From: Orobanche coerulescens
Taxonomy: Eukaryota > Streptophyta > Magnoliopsida > Lamiales > Orobanchaceae
DNA length: 64,000 nucleotides
Assembly (NCBI GenBank): GCA_033398695.1
Contig: CM065817.1
Coordinates: forward strand, 30,204,231-30,268,230
Direction of reading: 5' to 3'
Part shown: positions 23,141 to 34,812 of the stretch, piece by piece
Layout of the letters: the number at the start of each line of letters is the position of its first letter
Numbering within the stretch: the first letter of the stretch is position 1
Position numbers and translations under genes: made by a program
The notes under the pieces: generated by a model
The model's database searches: none
Told to the model about the DNA's origin: nothing
What the model saw: only the letters and a program-made list of their open reading frames with translations

Positions 23141-24692
23141 ATTAGATTGTCCAGCTTGCCTTCTTCAAACAGTCGCCATAGGCATGCGAGGAGGTCGCGG
23201 CATTGGCTAGTGTTGTGGCGGACTCTTATGATAGGCACAGAATTTGCTACGGTCTAGGTGACCGTGGTCTCTTATTGGTTTTGGCTTGGAAAGCCACTCG
23301 CGACCCTTGATCGCGTTGAAGATGTGTGCCGGGGATAAGTTGAGGTTGTGAAGAAGGTGGACCTCCACATCCTCGAAGGCTTTGAACTCGCCAGCGGCTT
23401 GGCGACCGCCTTTCTGGGCTTGGCGACCGCCTTCTTACGGACATGGGAAGGTGCTTTTCCTTCTTGGCCGTCCCTCGTCCAAACGGAGTGAGAGCATCTT
23501 CTGCTGGCCGGAAAATCGGCGGCTCGACGCGGAACGCTGTATAGGTCGGTGGGAAGTCCTTTGTGAGGTGCCCGAACATGGGCGCGTCCGTGGAATCCGT
23601 TCAGATGCGTGGTGGCGATCTCGTCGCTGACGGGTTCACCGGTGAGGACTATCTCGTCCACCCGGTCGATTTAATACTCATCCGATTCGTCCTTCCCCAG
23701 CCTTATTTTAATAAAGCGGTGGGGACCTTCCGGGCGCGCGACGGTGGCGGCGAAGTACGACGTGAAGTCGTTCGCCGACTTCTCAAAGCAATTGATTGAG
23801 CGATATGGTAGCGAGATGTACCACCTGTGGGCGAGATCGTCGAGTTAACGGGAACATACGACATTTCGTCGCGTCGAAGCTCCGCATCCGGTCATGTAGA
23901 TCCGGAACCTACTCAAGTGGGTTCCGGATCCGTTTCTCCTCATATAGAGGTGTTTGTGGGGGATTGATCGTTGGTTGGACTGGGCGAGCTCGATCTGAGT
24001 CGCGAGTGGCTCGCTTGACCCAACGATTGGTCTCTGGCGCCTGCCCCATTTTCCAAGAGCGCCTTCATCTCGTCGAGTTGGCGTTGCATGGCGGCCATCG
24101 CTGCCGCCCGATTGCCGCCGAGTGGCTCTCGGAGCGTGCACCAAGGCGATCGTGTGCGATCCTCAGCCCTGGGGTGAATGACGAGCTCCCTGCCAGTGGG
24201 TTCCTTCCTTGGGCGGCAGGGCTCGCCGATCGACTGTCTCTTGGGGGTCGGATATGCCGAACTCTGGTAAAGGATTCGGATACCGATGTCTCCCATTTGG
24301 GGCCTGAGTGCCCAGGTTGCCATGAGGATCACTTCTGGCGGTGAAGACGGAATCGTCCCGCCTTACGAGCCTTCCCTGCGGCTCGGGACTTTCTGTAGAT
24401 TTCTCAACATAGATCCCCTTGAGCTTAGTTTGCTTGCCCGGCGGTTAGCTGACGGGGTGATGGTGGGCGTATCGCGGGCCCTCTGCCGCTCCCTGAGGAT
24501 GGCTATAGCCTCCTCAATCTGTTCCGATGTCTGGAACTGATCGAGTGAGAGGCTAGAACCGTCCCTCGGGGGCGGGAGTGAGAGCCTAGCGTCGCCACGC
24601 TCGCCTTCCGCCGTGGGCTGGGATTCGGTCCTCGCCGGAATAAGATTTCCGGCAGATCTCAGGGTGGCTCTCTTGGAGGTTGTTGATGTCAT
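23141..24692 (-). pseudogene. gag: Gag of Tat element E2
   Basis: It starts MTSTTSKRATLR at 24692 and shows SLDQFQTSEQIEEAI near 24545, matching E1. The core FRIYMTGCGAS (near 23890) and the knuckle region (near 23220) are present but split by frameshifts; the knuckle His and Cys residues fall in different frames. It is more degraded than E1 gag, so E1 preserves the better Gag although it lacks pol. Confidence 0.75.
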
Positions 24693-24802
24693 TTTCGAAG
24701 GTTTTTTCTATTGAAGAACAGTGAGTGTTTCTTCAAGTATATGTCCGGAGAACAGTGAGTGTTCTTCGAGACGGTAGGAATAAAATGAAGGTTTTAGTAG
24801 CC

Positions 24803-24820
24803 CCTTCTTCTAGCGCCAAT
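24803..24820 (-). other. Putative primer-binding site of E2
   Basis: The minus strand reads ATTGGCGCTAGAAGAAGG directly inside the 5' LTR, nearly the same as in E1. The tRNA partner was not assigned. Confidence 0.5.
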
Positions 24821-25781
24821 TGTTGTTACCCAAAATATTATCCGGAGGTAATATTGCTGGAATGATCGAGTAACAAACAAATGCGAGAACACTTCCGTGA
24901 GAAACTAGATAACACAAGATTTGCCGGGGTTGTTAATCCCGGGCTTGAATGCTCTCGCGAGATATTATTAATAAATATCTTATCAGTACAAGTATTAATG
25001 TTAGAAACAAATACAAGGAGTGTAAAGATTTCTAGTTATCTAGGCTTTAGAGCGCGTAGATTGCCGGAAGAACCAGATAGGTAGATCTGTGAGTTCTTGC
25101 TTAGGAGATAAGATGGATATGTATGAATATCACTATGAATGTGTAAGCAGTCGCTAAAAGAGTCTTTGATTTTCTCTTTTGTGTGTATTTTGCACTGAAT
25201 CTGTAGTCAAATTCGCGTCCTTTTGCTGCTGCGGTGAGTTCCCTATTTATAGGGGACAAGGTAGTTGGGATCCCTGGGGCAAACGCCGGCGACCGCCGTT
25301 TTTTATATTATAATAAGGTGGCCAATCGTTCCGTCACGTGAAATTTGTTCCCTTAAAGTCGTGGCTGCTTGGAGTCAACCGTGAGCGGTGAGTGAGAGGC
25401 CAACACGCGTCTGGGCGGCATGTGAGGAGGACCCACTATGTACCTTTCGGCGGCTTTGTCGGTAGGTGAGGTAGGTGACAGGATGAGGACAAAGGTCTTT
25501 ATCTGCCGGTATCTCTGAAGATCCGCATGTGGGCCACCGTCCAAGATTCGGTCTTTGATGACTTTGACGGATGCCGGACCCATACGTGGTCATGAGATGA
25601 TCGTCTCTGGTCCGCTCATTATAGACGATCGTTAGATATCAAAGGACGATCGCTAGGTGCCAAAAGACGATCGCCGTATTGCGCCGAACTCTAGGAGTTT
25701 GTCCAGAGTATGTCTTCCACGATTGGCTTCTCTGGTCGTGATGCCGATCGCCTATCGAAGCGTAAGAATCGCCGCACAACA
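24821..25781 (-). repeat. 5' LTR of E2
   Basis: 961 bases, closely matching 13979-14936. Minus-strand TATA box at 25244-25251. Followed by the TSD TTGTA at 25782-25786. Confidence 0.92.
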
Positions 25782-25786
25782 TTGTA

Positions 25787-28099
25787 CATGAATTCGATCA
25801 ATGGAAAATGTTCCTCCCAATCGCTACTCCAATCGAGAGCACAAGCACGCGACATATCCTCGAATGTCTGGATAGTGCGCTCCGACTGGCCATCAGACTG
25901 AGGGTGAAAAGAAGTACTCAGACGCAAGTGAGTACCCAATGCTCTATGCACCACCTGCCAAAAGTGCGAAATAAAACGGCCATCACGATCCGAAACAATA
26001 TACTTCGGGGTGCCGTGAAGCCTCATAATCTGAGCAATAAATGTACGAGCCAGCTTCTCCGGGCCCCAAGTATCCTTGATGCCCAGAAAATGTGCCGACT
26101 TGGTCAGTCGATCAACAATCACCCAGATCATGTTCATGCCCAATCTCGACCTCGGCAAACTCGTAATGAAATCCATCGAAATATCTTCCCATTTCCATTC
26201 CGGAATGGAAAGGGACTGCAATAAACCTGCCGGTCGCTGATGCTCGATTTTGACCTGCTGACAAGTCAAACATCTCGCTACAAACCGTGCGACCTCCTCC
26301 TTCATATCGTTCCACCAAAAATTCCTCCTCAAGTCCTTGTACATATTACTCGAACCAGGATGAACGGAAGGCGTAGCATGGGCCTCCCATAAAATACTCT
26401 GTCTCAATTCCAAGTCGTTCGGAACACAAAGCCGATTCTGAAATCTCAACACACCATCCTCGTGGATCACAAAACCAGGAGACTTTCCCTTAAGAACATT
26501 CTCCCGAATTTGCAAAATCATCGGGTCATCCAACTGCTTTAGTTTAATTTCATCGACCATAGACGACGAAATCTATAAAGCACAGAGTTGCCCCATAGAT
26601 CCAGGCAACGAAATCTCAACATTCAACTCAATCAAATCCCGCTGAAGCTCGGCTTGAGACGTAAGGGTTCTCAAGTGTCCGCAAGGAGACCGATTTCCGA
26701 CTCAAGGTGTCGGCCACGACGTTTGCCTTGCCCGGATGATAAAGAATTTCGAGATCATAATCCTTAATCAACTCTAACCACCTCCTCTGCCTCATATTCA
26801 ACTCCCGCTGAGTAAATATGTATTTCAGACTTTTATGATCGGTAAAAATATGACAAGCAGAGCCGAAGAGATAATGATGCCAAATCTTGAGCGCGAAAAC
26901 AACTGCCGCTAACTCCAAATCGTGAGTAGGGTAGTTAAGCTCATACGGCCTCAACTGTCTCGATGCAAACACAATAGTCTTGCCGTGCAGCATCAACACG
27001 CACCCAAGACCCTGACCTGAAGCATCACTATACACAGCAAAACCCTCGTTACCACACGGTAATGCTAAAGTCGGGGCTGAAGTTAAACGCCTCTTTAGCT
27101 CCTCAAAACTAGCCTGTCTCTCATCATTCCAGACGAACGTCTCGGATTTCTGAAGTAACTGTGTAAATGGTCGAGCTAGTTTTGAGAAACCCTCGACGAA
27201 CCTATGATAGTAGCCGGCCAAACCCAAGAAACTACGGACCTCCTTCACATTCTTAGGCGGTGTCCAATCCAATGCTGCCTCAACTTTCTGTGGGTACACA
27301 CGAACTCCCTAGACTGAAATTACGTGACCCAGAAACATCACTTCTTTCGTCCAAAATTCACATTTCGAGAACTTTGCATAGAGTCGCTCGGTCCTCAAAA
27401 TGTCTAACACCACACGCAAATGATAGGCGTGCTCCTCCTCGTTCCTCGAATAGATATGGATATCGTCAATGAAGACAATGACACACTAATCCAAAAACTC
27501 GATAAAGACCTTGTTCATCAACTGCATGAACACTGCCGGTGCATTAGTTAACCCGAAAGGCATAACTACAAACTCATAGTGTCCGTATCTCGTCCGAAAA
27601 GCTGTTCTCGGAACGTCGGACTCCTTCACCCGAAGCTGATAGTACCCCGATCTCAAGTCGATCTTCGAGAATACGGCAGCCCCCTGCAACTGATCAAACA
27701 AGTCATCAATCCTCGCCAGAGGATACTTGTTCTTGATGGTCACCTTGTTTAGCTCGCGGTAGTCGATACACAAACGCAGTGAACCATCCTTTTTCCGAAC
27801 AAACAAAACTGGTGCGCCGCAAGGCGAAGCGCTCGGTCAAATATAACCTGACTCAAGAAGCTCACTAAACTGCTTCTTCAACTCGTCCATCTCTGAAGGT
27901 TCCATGCGACACGGCGCCTTCGAAATCGGAGCCGCACCCGGCTCTAACTCTATAACGAACTCGACCTCCCGGTCCGGTGGCAACCCCGGTAACTCATCAG
28001 GAAAAACATCAGGAAATTAACTAACGACTGGAATCGATGAAAGCTCGACTCCACCACTCTCCACTTTCAGGGCGTAGCACCAATAACCAGTACACACCT
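25787..28099 (-). pseudogene. pol: Tekay pol: RT, RNase H and integrase (part before the E2 insertion)
   Basis: RT runs from about 27806, with [34 protein letters not shown] and [15 protein letters not shown]. The catalytic [10 protein letters not shown] (about 27465) follows an in-frame stop near 27487. The thumb and RNase H have [12 protein letters not shown], a [10 protein letters not shown] block and [11 protein letters not shown] (27299-26690). Integrase has the zinc finger (CLTCQQVK, about 26265), core aspartates in ISMDFIT and SDRDGRF, and the glutamate in GQSERTIQ (about 25905). It ends at IEFMYN, where E2 is inserted at the TTGTA target. Lineage is assigned from the RT motifs and chromodomain-like end. 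Several stops and frameshifts are present. Confidence 0.88.
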
Positions 28100-29784
28100 T
28101 TCGCGGGAGTCTCATCGCCTTCAAGGCGTTAATAACAAACTTCTGGTTTCTCTTTCGTTCGCGAAAGAGTGTTCGGTGCCGTCCTCGGCTAGCATGGTGA
28201 TGATCCTCGTGCGATAGTTCATGATTGCACCATGCCGCTCGAGCCAATCATCCCCGAGAATCAAATCCTCACCCTCAATACCCACAACAATAAGATTAGA
28301 GAGCCAAGCCCTCTCACAAATAAACACATAACACTCCCGGACCTCTCGATCACCGACGATTCTATCACCGCTAAGAAGTTTAACGATGAAAGGCTCGCAA
28401 AGCGATAAACAGTCAAGACTCAAACGGCGCACACACTCCAGAGAAATGAATGAATGCGTAGCACCCAAATCAAAAAGCACACTGACAGGATGGGAATGGA
28501 TATGAATGGTACCTGTCACCACAGTGGCCGCTGGATCATCAGCCCTTCTCATCTCATAGATACGTGGAGGGGCGGAACCAACACTGGAAGATCCCCCTCT
28601 AGCGGGCTGACCCCGACCTCTCCCTCGGCTAACACTCGGTGGAGACTGCGGAGCGAATGAGCCCTGGTTCACACTCGGCTCCATAGGTGCTGGATGAGAA
28701 GAACGGGCGCCGCGAATCAGTTTGATCTGTTCACAAAAAGAAGCCTTGTAGCCTGACTGACCACAAGTATGACAAGTCAAAGGCGGACGAGGACACTCCC
28801 GGTTCCCATGACCTGGCTTGCCACAGTTAAAGCATCTAGGGTCCCGGACGGAGGCACTGGCAGTACCTCGAAGCCCCCAGAAAAATGGGTCGAACCACCC
28901 CCAGGAATATTTGCAGACTGAGATCTCTGCTGACCTCCACCCTTGTGACCCGAGAAATTTCCGGCAGATTTCTATTTCTTACTCTCCCGAACCGCAGCAC
29001 TGGCCGTCACAGACATATCATGGGCAAGATCTCGACTCTGATAATCTTCCAAAGTAGTACAGACGAGCCCAGACATGTAGTCCCGAATTGATAGTTTCAT
29101 CCGTCTAGAAAAGTGGAAAATTTTATCGCTCTCCTCGACAACTTGGGTCTTCACATAGCCCAACTCCTTGTTAAAATCGGAAATAGCTTGAGATACGAGA
29201 ATATCCCATATTTGAGCATCATAGAAAGCATGTACTCAAGCCTGTCTGACCGGCCACGGGCAATATTCGGTCTCCATCAATTCCTGAAATTCGGCCCATG
29301 AAGCAACATGGTCTTTGGGCCCAACGGCCTCCCACCAATCCGTAGCGTCCCTAGTGAGAAAGTACTGGGCAATAGGGACCTTACGGTCCTCGGGACAGTT
29401 GATAGCAGTGAAGACTTTAGATATCTCCTTGATCCACCCCTCCCAGCCGATCGGGTCCGAAGCTCCCGAAAACTGAGGAGGATGCATCTTGATGACATCC
29501 TGAAGCCAATGATCCGTTCCGCCCCGATTAGCGTGGGCCGGATCCGGGTTCTGAACCGCCTGAGCTATCGCCGCCATTTGGTTTACCATTTGCTGCATAA
29601 CGGCCGCAATACCAAGGTCGGCGTGCTCCTGAGAAGAAGCATGACTGTGACGGTCGCCGGTACTGCCGGCTCCCAAAGAATGCGATGTGGCCGCCCCACT
29701 GGATGCCCCACTGGTTGCCCCACGTCCTCGGCCGCATCCACGACCACGACCACGACCACGACCACGGTTTCCTCCGGCATCCAT
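28100..29784 (-). pseudogene. gag: Tekay Gag and protease
   Basis: The start is MDAGGNRGRGRG at 29784; the Gly/Arg-rich N-terminus comes from a CCACGA repeat at 29735-29770. The Gag core (FSGASDPIGWEGW, then ATDWWEAV) is at about 29500-29310. Two zinc knuckles follow: CFNCGKPGHGNREC (about 28830) and CHTCGQSGYKASFC (about 28770), the second lacking the usual His. The protease has the active-site DLGATHSFIS (about 28480) and DWLERHGAIMNYR (about 28240). Frameshifts separate the Gag core from the knuckles and the protease from RT. Confidence 0.85.
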
Positions 29785-30006
29785 ACTGGTGTTAAAAGAT
29801 AACAGAAGTATATTGATGATGAGTAACTGAGTAAAAAGCATCTACAATTCAAGAAGCGGAATTACAATGCAAGAAAACAAAGGATCGAATAAGAAAACTT
29901 ACGAGCACTGAAAGTACCGAGATGGTGGCAGCGGTGTGACAATGTGCAAAACAAAACACGACTAGACCTAAATAACCGACAAGCCTAGGTATCCATAAAC
30001 CTAGTC

Positions 30007-30018
30007 GCTCTGATACCA
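30007..30018 (-). other. Primer-binding site of Tekay element, initiator-Met tRNA
   Basis: The minus strand reads TGGTATCAGAGC, four bases inside the 5' LTR. It is complementary to the 3' end of plant initiator methionine tRNA, the standard primer of many plant LTR elements. Confidence 0.92.
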
Positions 30019-30022
30019 TTTC

Positions 30023-32158
30023 TGTAACACCCCCGAGATATTCAAGGTATATTACAGTGTCGTGGACCCCTACATGGGACCCACCAGGCTAGACACAACT
30101 TACCACAGTAAAAACACACATCATCCAGTTGAAAATCAAATAACACGTCCGGTATAACTGGCAGAATAATCAACAGTGGCAAACATAAATAACTTCAACG
30201 AATACAAATCATAATCCGAAGAGAAAAGCCTAAGTACTCGCGAGTACAATCTATAAGTTTGAAAAGTAGACAACAACCATATCGAATGGTTCAACAGAAA
30301 TAAAGGACTCAATTGCACATGTCAACGATCTTGGCCAGCATCCTCGTATTGACCCAGTACTCGCTCGTCAGGATGATCATAACCTGAAATCCATAACAAG
30401 AATTTCCTCAAACGGATCCCCAAAGGGGTTAGCATTTACGCTAGTACAAGTAATCAAGGCAAACCAAACGCTTACACATTTCATAGTACAATGTATCAAA
30501 TTCATTTCGAAACCAAAACCAGACATGTCTTTTCCGGAAACCAACAGTCACAATCAATTTGCCTAGGACCGGGACGAAGCCACGAATCCCACTCGAGGCC
30601 TCTAAGGACCCTCCCGAGCTGGCTAGCGAAACAAACTCATGAATACAGGACGAAGCCATAGATTCCCTAGAGGCCCCGTCGGACCCTCCCGAGGTGAGTA
30701 AAGCACACACAATATACATTACCATTTCACGTTAAGCATAAAGGTTTCCAAGAATTAATTGCCTTGAATAATAGACGACGCAACGAACGGAAGGAAAAAC
30801 ACCGGCGAATGTTAGGAGCCGATAATCACAAACCTAACGATACGAAGAACACAATCACAACCAATTCTAAACGAATACGGAATTGGAAAACACCCGAAAA
30901 CCCGCCTACGATTTATGTGTATTCGTATCAAAACAACGACGAGGGCGGATCGCAACCAAACCCTCTCGATTACGCAATATCACGAAATACACTATGAGTT
31001 TGTAGGAGAACAAGAGTACTAAGGAGATTAATCATAATCATCAAGGATTAATCAACAACACGGAGCAAAACGAACAATAGAACCGAAAACCCCCAAATCC
31101 CCCAAGATAGGGTTCTAAGAGATTTTACCTTGATTCGAAGATGAACGATGGATGATTAGTGATAGGTGGATGATATGATACTTGAATATGCCCTTACAAT
31201 GGAGTTTGGATCAAAATCGAACGAACCCTAGCCTCTGTCGTCGCTCCCGTCGCGAAGATAAAAGAGAGATATGAGAAATGAGGAAAAAAAATGGGCCGCT
31301 GCCAGTTTATATACTGGCAGGTGTTACGGCCGTAACACACCCCACTTACGGCCGTAACATAGGAACATTACGGCCGTAACCTGACTCTCTTACGGCCGTA
31401 ACTGGCCTCTGGAGAAAAACTGGGCAATTTGACGAAAGACACATACGGCCGTATCAAGAACACCATTACGGCCGTATCAATACTTACGGCCGTAACTCAA
31501 ATATGATACGCCCGTAACTCAGAAATGGACCAGGAGGCAAGAAACGAAGCCTTGTTACGCCCGTAAAAAGAACTGTCTATGGCCGTAACTCTCTAGTATT
31601 ACGGCCGTAATGAAGCTGGCTTACGGCCGTAACACAGCCTGGGACAGCAAACAGGCCAGAACTGAAGTAACTACTCGATGAGAAATAATCGAAAAAAATA
31701 CCAAGGCGTAACAACGACCAACAGATACAATCACCACGGATTCGAGTCAGAAACCAAAACTTTACGATGAAGCGTGACTCTGAATACCCGAAGGTTCAGG
31801 AACAACAAGGATAGCAAGAATACCCTAAAATTAGGGAAATTACGAAACAGTCCAAACGTCCAAAAATCACAATACGACATCGGATTAACAAATCGAACTC
31901 ACAACACGAACAACTCAACCATACGAACTCGTGAAACCAAAGAAATTACAAAAGCGGACAGGTTATACGAGAATCGAACGTCCATGCCACAATACATGAC
32001 ATAAAACGGAATAATATCAAAACATCACCGAAGATCGTCCAAATAGAGAAACTCCAAGAATAAAATAGATTCAAAATGTCGACATGGTTACAAGCGAGTT
32101 GCTAAAAACGAAAATACACCAAAATGGGAATATCGGAAAAAAAAATGCGGATATTACA
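30023..32158 (-). repeat. 5' LTR of the Tekay element
   Basis: 2136 bases. Matches 11306-13542 with few substitutions, apart from the extra duplicated block in the other copy. Minus-strand TATA box (TTTATATA) at 31306-31313. Followed by TSD ACTAA. Confidence 0.92.
31323..31634. repeat. Palindrome array in the Tekay 5' LTR
   Basis: The same twelve sites as in 12701-13014. Two sites that are mutated in the 3' LTR (TTATGG, TTACGA) are intact TTACGG here. Both differences are C-to-T or G-to-A at CpG, the expected decay of methylated cytosine. Confidence 0.85.
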
Positions 32159-32300
32159 ACTAAAACGTATCCGAAGATTCTCGGTGACTCAAGACATTGG
32201 AGCACGTGCTGCTGCTCATATTTTTAGTAGGGTTATATTCGCTATAGCTATAGGAGTGGGGTCTCAGATTATTTCTCGGCTCCTCACTAATTTCTTGTAA
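32159..32300 (+). pseudogene. C-terminus of the non-LTR RT protein
   Basis: After removal of the Tekay element, the codons before 11305 join those from 32164 in one frame. The frame continues RIRRFSVTQDIGARAA and ends at TAA 32298-32300. The blocks are the conserved tail of this plant RT family after the endonuclease-like domain. The one-codon-accurate resumption across about 20.8 kb confirms the nesting. Confidence 0.8.
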
Positions 32301-32314
32301 ACCTTATGAGTTTC

Positions 32315-32325
32315 TAATAAAATAA

Positions 32326-32356
<31 letters not shown>

Positions 32357-32359
32357 AAT
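32315..32359 (+). repeat. (AAT)n tail of the non-LTR element
   Basis: About 45 bases of AAT repeats with one imperfect unit, starting 15 bases after the stop codon. Copia A sequence resumes at 32360. Simple repeats at the 3' end are typical of non-LTR elements primed at the target. Confidence 0.8.
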
Positions 32360-33156
32360 GCTCATTCTTCTGTATACTTGCTCGAGTGATCATATTTATG
32401 GCATTCTAGACTAGGACATATTGGTTTAAAATCGATTAAAAGATTAATTAATCTAGAATTGATTCCTAAAACCCATGTTGAACTTCATAAGAAATGTGAA
32501 TTATATGAAAATGGCTAAACTGCTTTTTCATTCAGTGGAAAGGAATACTACTCTTTAGAATTAATTCACATTGATGTGTGTGACTTAAAATTTATGCAAA
32601 TTAGAGGAGGTAAAAAATACTTCGTCACTTTTATAGATGATTACACAAGATATTGCTATGTATTTTTTTAAGACGCAAAGATGAAGCAATCGAGGCATTT
32701 AAATGTATAAAAATGAGGTTGAAAATCAACTGAATTGTAAAATAAGACCAGTCAAAAAATGCATGAAGGAACTGTCATTAAGTTTAGAAATACTATTTTC
32801 TTTGAAAATATTTATCCTTGTAAAGAGAGGATTGTGACAAGCTCAAACAAAAGAACTCTTGAAACTGCAAGTAGTTCAAATCCTATAAATGAAGAGCCAA
32901 GATAGAGTAAGAGAGCTCGAAAGGCTAAGTCATTTGGTCTTGACTTTGTGACTTATGCAGTTGATGACGATTCAAAGACGATACAAGATGCTTATGCTAG
33001 TCCCGATGCTCCTTTTTGGAAAGAAGCTATTTATAGTGAAATGATTTCCATCATGCCAAATTATTCTTGAGAACTGGTTTATCTTCCACCAGGATGTAAG
33101 CCTTTAGGATGTAAATGGTTCCTAAAGAGGAAATATAAAGATGACTGGTCGATATA
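32360..33156 (+). pseudogene. Copia A pre-integrase, integrase and start of RT
   Basis: The conceptual translation opens AHSSVYLLE and continues with a GAG_pre-integrs block ([17 protein letters not shown], near 32400) and the integrase start (IHIDVCDLK, near 32565; FVTFIDDYTRY, near 32625). The integrase core is then largely deleted near 32760. The text resumes with a Ser/Arg-rich linker and the RT N-terminus (DAPFWKEAI, near 33010; GCKWFLKRK, near 33115). It ends at 33156, where B is inserted. Many stops; inactive. Confidence 0.8.
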
Positions 33157-34665
33157 TGATAACACTCATTTTTACACATATTTTTATAAGATTTTTCCGG
33201 ATTTTAAGATCCTAAAATATGTAGAATTGTGTCGTTTGTACTCATATTGTGTTTATTGGACTCGATCACGCTTGGGTATATTTTATTTGATTTTATAGGT
33301 GTTTTAAGAACATTATCAAGCAATACCGAAGTCTCAAGCCCCAAATACATATTAAGCAATGCAGAAACGAGAGTATGAGGCCTAAAACGATGAAGATTGA
33401 AGCACTACCTGTCGTATTTTCTAATTTTCAGATTCATTACTTCGAATCAGAATGTGTTATATATATATATATATGGATTCCTCATGAAATAAGCTTCGCA
33501 ATGGTATATCATATGCTAAATTCCGAGGTGTATTGATGGAGATATGGCTTCTAGACCACGACTTCACAGTTCAGAAAGTTTTTTGCATTTTCTGGGACAG
33601 TATGACACGGGCCGTGTAACTTTTCGGTGGAAAAATCACTTTTTGACATTTTTGAAGATTTGAACATGAAAAAAAAATGATATTTTGGCTTTATAAAATG
33701 TCTTCGGGCTGGACTTGAGGGAGATATGCTGAATTTGGAGAGATTAGAGAGAGAGAAACAAAAGATTGAGGGGCTTTCATTCCAAAAAGAAGGAGATTTG
33801 AAGAAATTCTTGAAGAACACTTCAAGAACATTTGAAGGCTTCAACCGGGATCAATCAAGACACCTTATGAGTTTTATCTTCTTCCTATCTTTTATTTATT
33901 TTGTTATTTTATTTAGCATGAACATGATGAATATGATGATTATTAATCTTTCTTTCATTACCATGTCCGGCTAAACTCATTAGATTCCGGGCATTGGAGT
34001 ACGTTGATTTACTATGGTTTTGAGGGATTGATGATTATATATATCTAGTGTGATTTCTTTATCAAATACTTGGTTTTGATTCATGTTTAGGCACTTGATC
34101 AATGTTTTTACATGTTTAACTTAATTGCTCATAATTCGAGAGAAGAGGGCATTAATAGGTTTCGAGTATTTGACGTAGTAAATTACGAGATTGAGAAATC
34201 GGTAATGAACTATGATGATATTTAATCTTTTGAACATTTTGGAGTTAGATAATTTATAATAGACGGAGACGTTGTTATAGGTTGTTTAATCTACGTTTTA
34301 ATGCATCTCGAGAGAGACTTTAGAATATTGTTGTGATCATCGTTTTAGAGACGCACTTAGAACTTTTTGAACCAATCCCGACTAAACTTAGTAATCAACG
34401 GAAACCTAGCTTTGGAATCTACCTTTCTAAACTCTTGCAATTCATTTTAATTCGGATATTTTCAATTATTTTAATTTATTGTGATCATTGTATTTTATTT
34501 CATTAATCATCCATTTTACCTTTCGATCGTCTAGATAAAACCGGAAACAATATAATTTAGTACTCAAAATAATAAGAATATTTAGTCTCTGTAGAATACG
34601 ACCTTGCTCACCGATTTCTACATATTCTCCGTACACTTGCGGATTGTTTAAAAATATAGCGAACA
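33157..34665 (+). repeat. 5' LTR of B
   Basis: 1509 bases. Compared with the 3' LTR it lacks about 68 bases around 33610, located between two copies of a GACACGG...CCGTGT repeat, which suggests slippage. A short (TA)n run is at 33460-33472. Confidence 0.9.
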
Positions 34666-34671
34666 AGTTTT

Positions 34672-34689
34672 TGGCGCCGTTGCCGGGGA
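34672..34689 (+). other. Primer-binding site of B, Asp tRNA
   Basis: TGGCGCCGTTGCCGGGGA, six bases after the LTR. It is the usual Athila primer site, complementary to the 3' end of aspartate tRNA. D has the same site at 46801. Confidence 0.9.
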
Positions 34690-34812
34690 CTAATTTATTT
34701 TTATTTGTATTGATATTACGATAAGTGTTTCCGGTCTTTCTTTAGACATATTTTTCTGTTTTATTTTATTTTGTTACTTCCGTATTGTTTTTGGCCGTGT
34801 TACAGGACGTAC

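Larger units (their letters stand above)
13979..25781 (-). mobile_element. E2: Tat-lineage Ty3/gypsy element with pol and antisense gene
   Basis: The LTRs (13979-14936, 24821-25781) begin TGTTGTTACCC and end CACAACA. The TSD is TTGTA (13974-13978, 25782-25786). On the minus strand: gag (24692-23141), pol (23140-18976), tandem repeats, then a plus-strand antisense gene (15422-18064). A second RNase H of the archaeal type after RT is characteristic of Tat. The two LTRs look very similar and equal in length, so this is probably one of the younger insertions, although the coding regions carry many frameshifts. It may have been copied in trans as an already defective element. Confidence 0.92.
11306..32158 (-). 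mobile_element. Tekay-type chromovirus (Ty3/gypsy), with E2 inserted in its integrase
   Basis: The LTRs (11306-13542 and 30023-32158) both begin TGTAACACCCCCGAG and end GCGGATATTACA. The TSD is ACTAA on both sides (11301-11305, 32159-32163). The primer site adjoining the right LTR matches initiator-Met tRNA, so the element reads right to left. Gag, protease, RT, RNase H and integrase follow in order, with a chromodomain-like end near 13578. The integrase is split at 25786/13974 by E2 (TSD TTGTA). Without E2 the element is about 9 kb. Multiple stops and an internal deletion make it inactive. The target was the endonuclease end of the non-LTR ORF. Confidence 0.92.
7606..32359 (+). mobile_element. 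Non-LTR retrotransposon with RT and restriction-like endonuclease, split by the Tekay element
   Basis: The element runs from about 7606 (5' end approximate) to a (AAT)n tail ending at 32359. It is interrupted by the Tekay element at 11306-32158. One ORF encodes N-terminal zinc fingers, a reverse transcriptase, a CCHC finger and an endonuclease-like domain. Removing the Tekay element and one copy of ACTAA restores the frame through to a stop at 32298-32300. A simple-sequence tail after a short 3' untranslated region, the absence of LTRs and a single RT ORF all fit a non-LTR element. It sits inside copia A. I did not find its TSD, so its 5' end may be truncated or displaced by some tens of bases. 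Confidence 0.75.

Noticed and set aside
29308..29802. Plus-strand 164-codon frame with a Thr run
   Set aside because: Shadow of Tekay gag; the Thr run is the reverse of the Gly/Arg-rich start.
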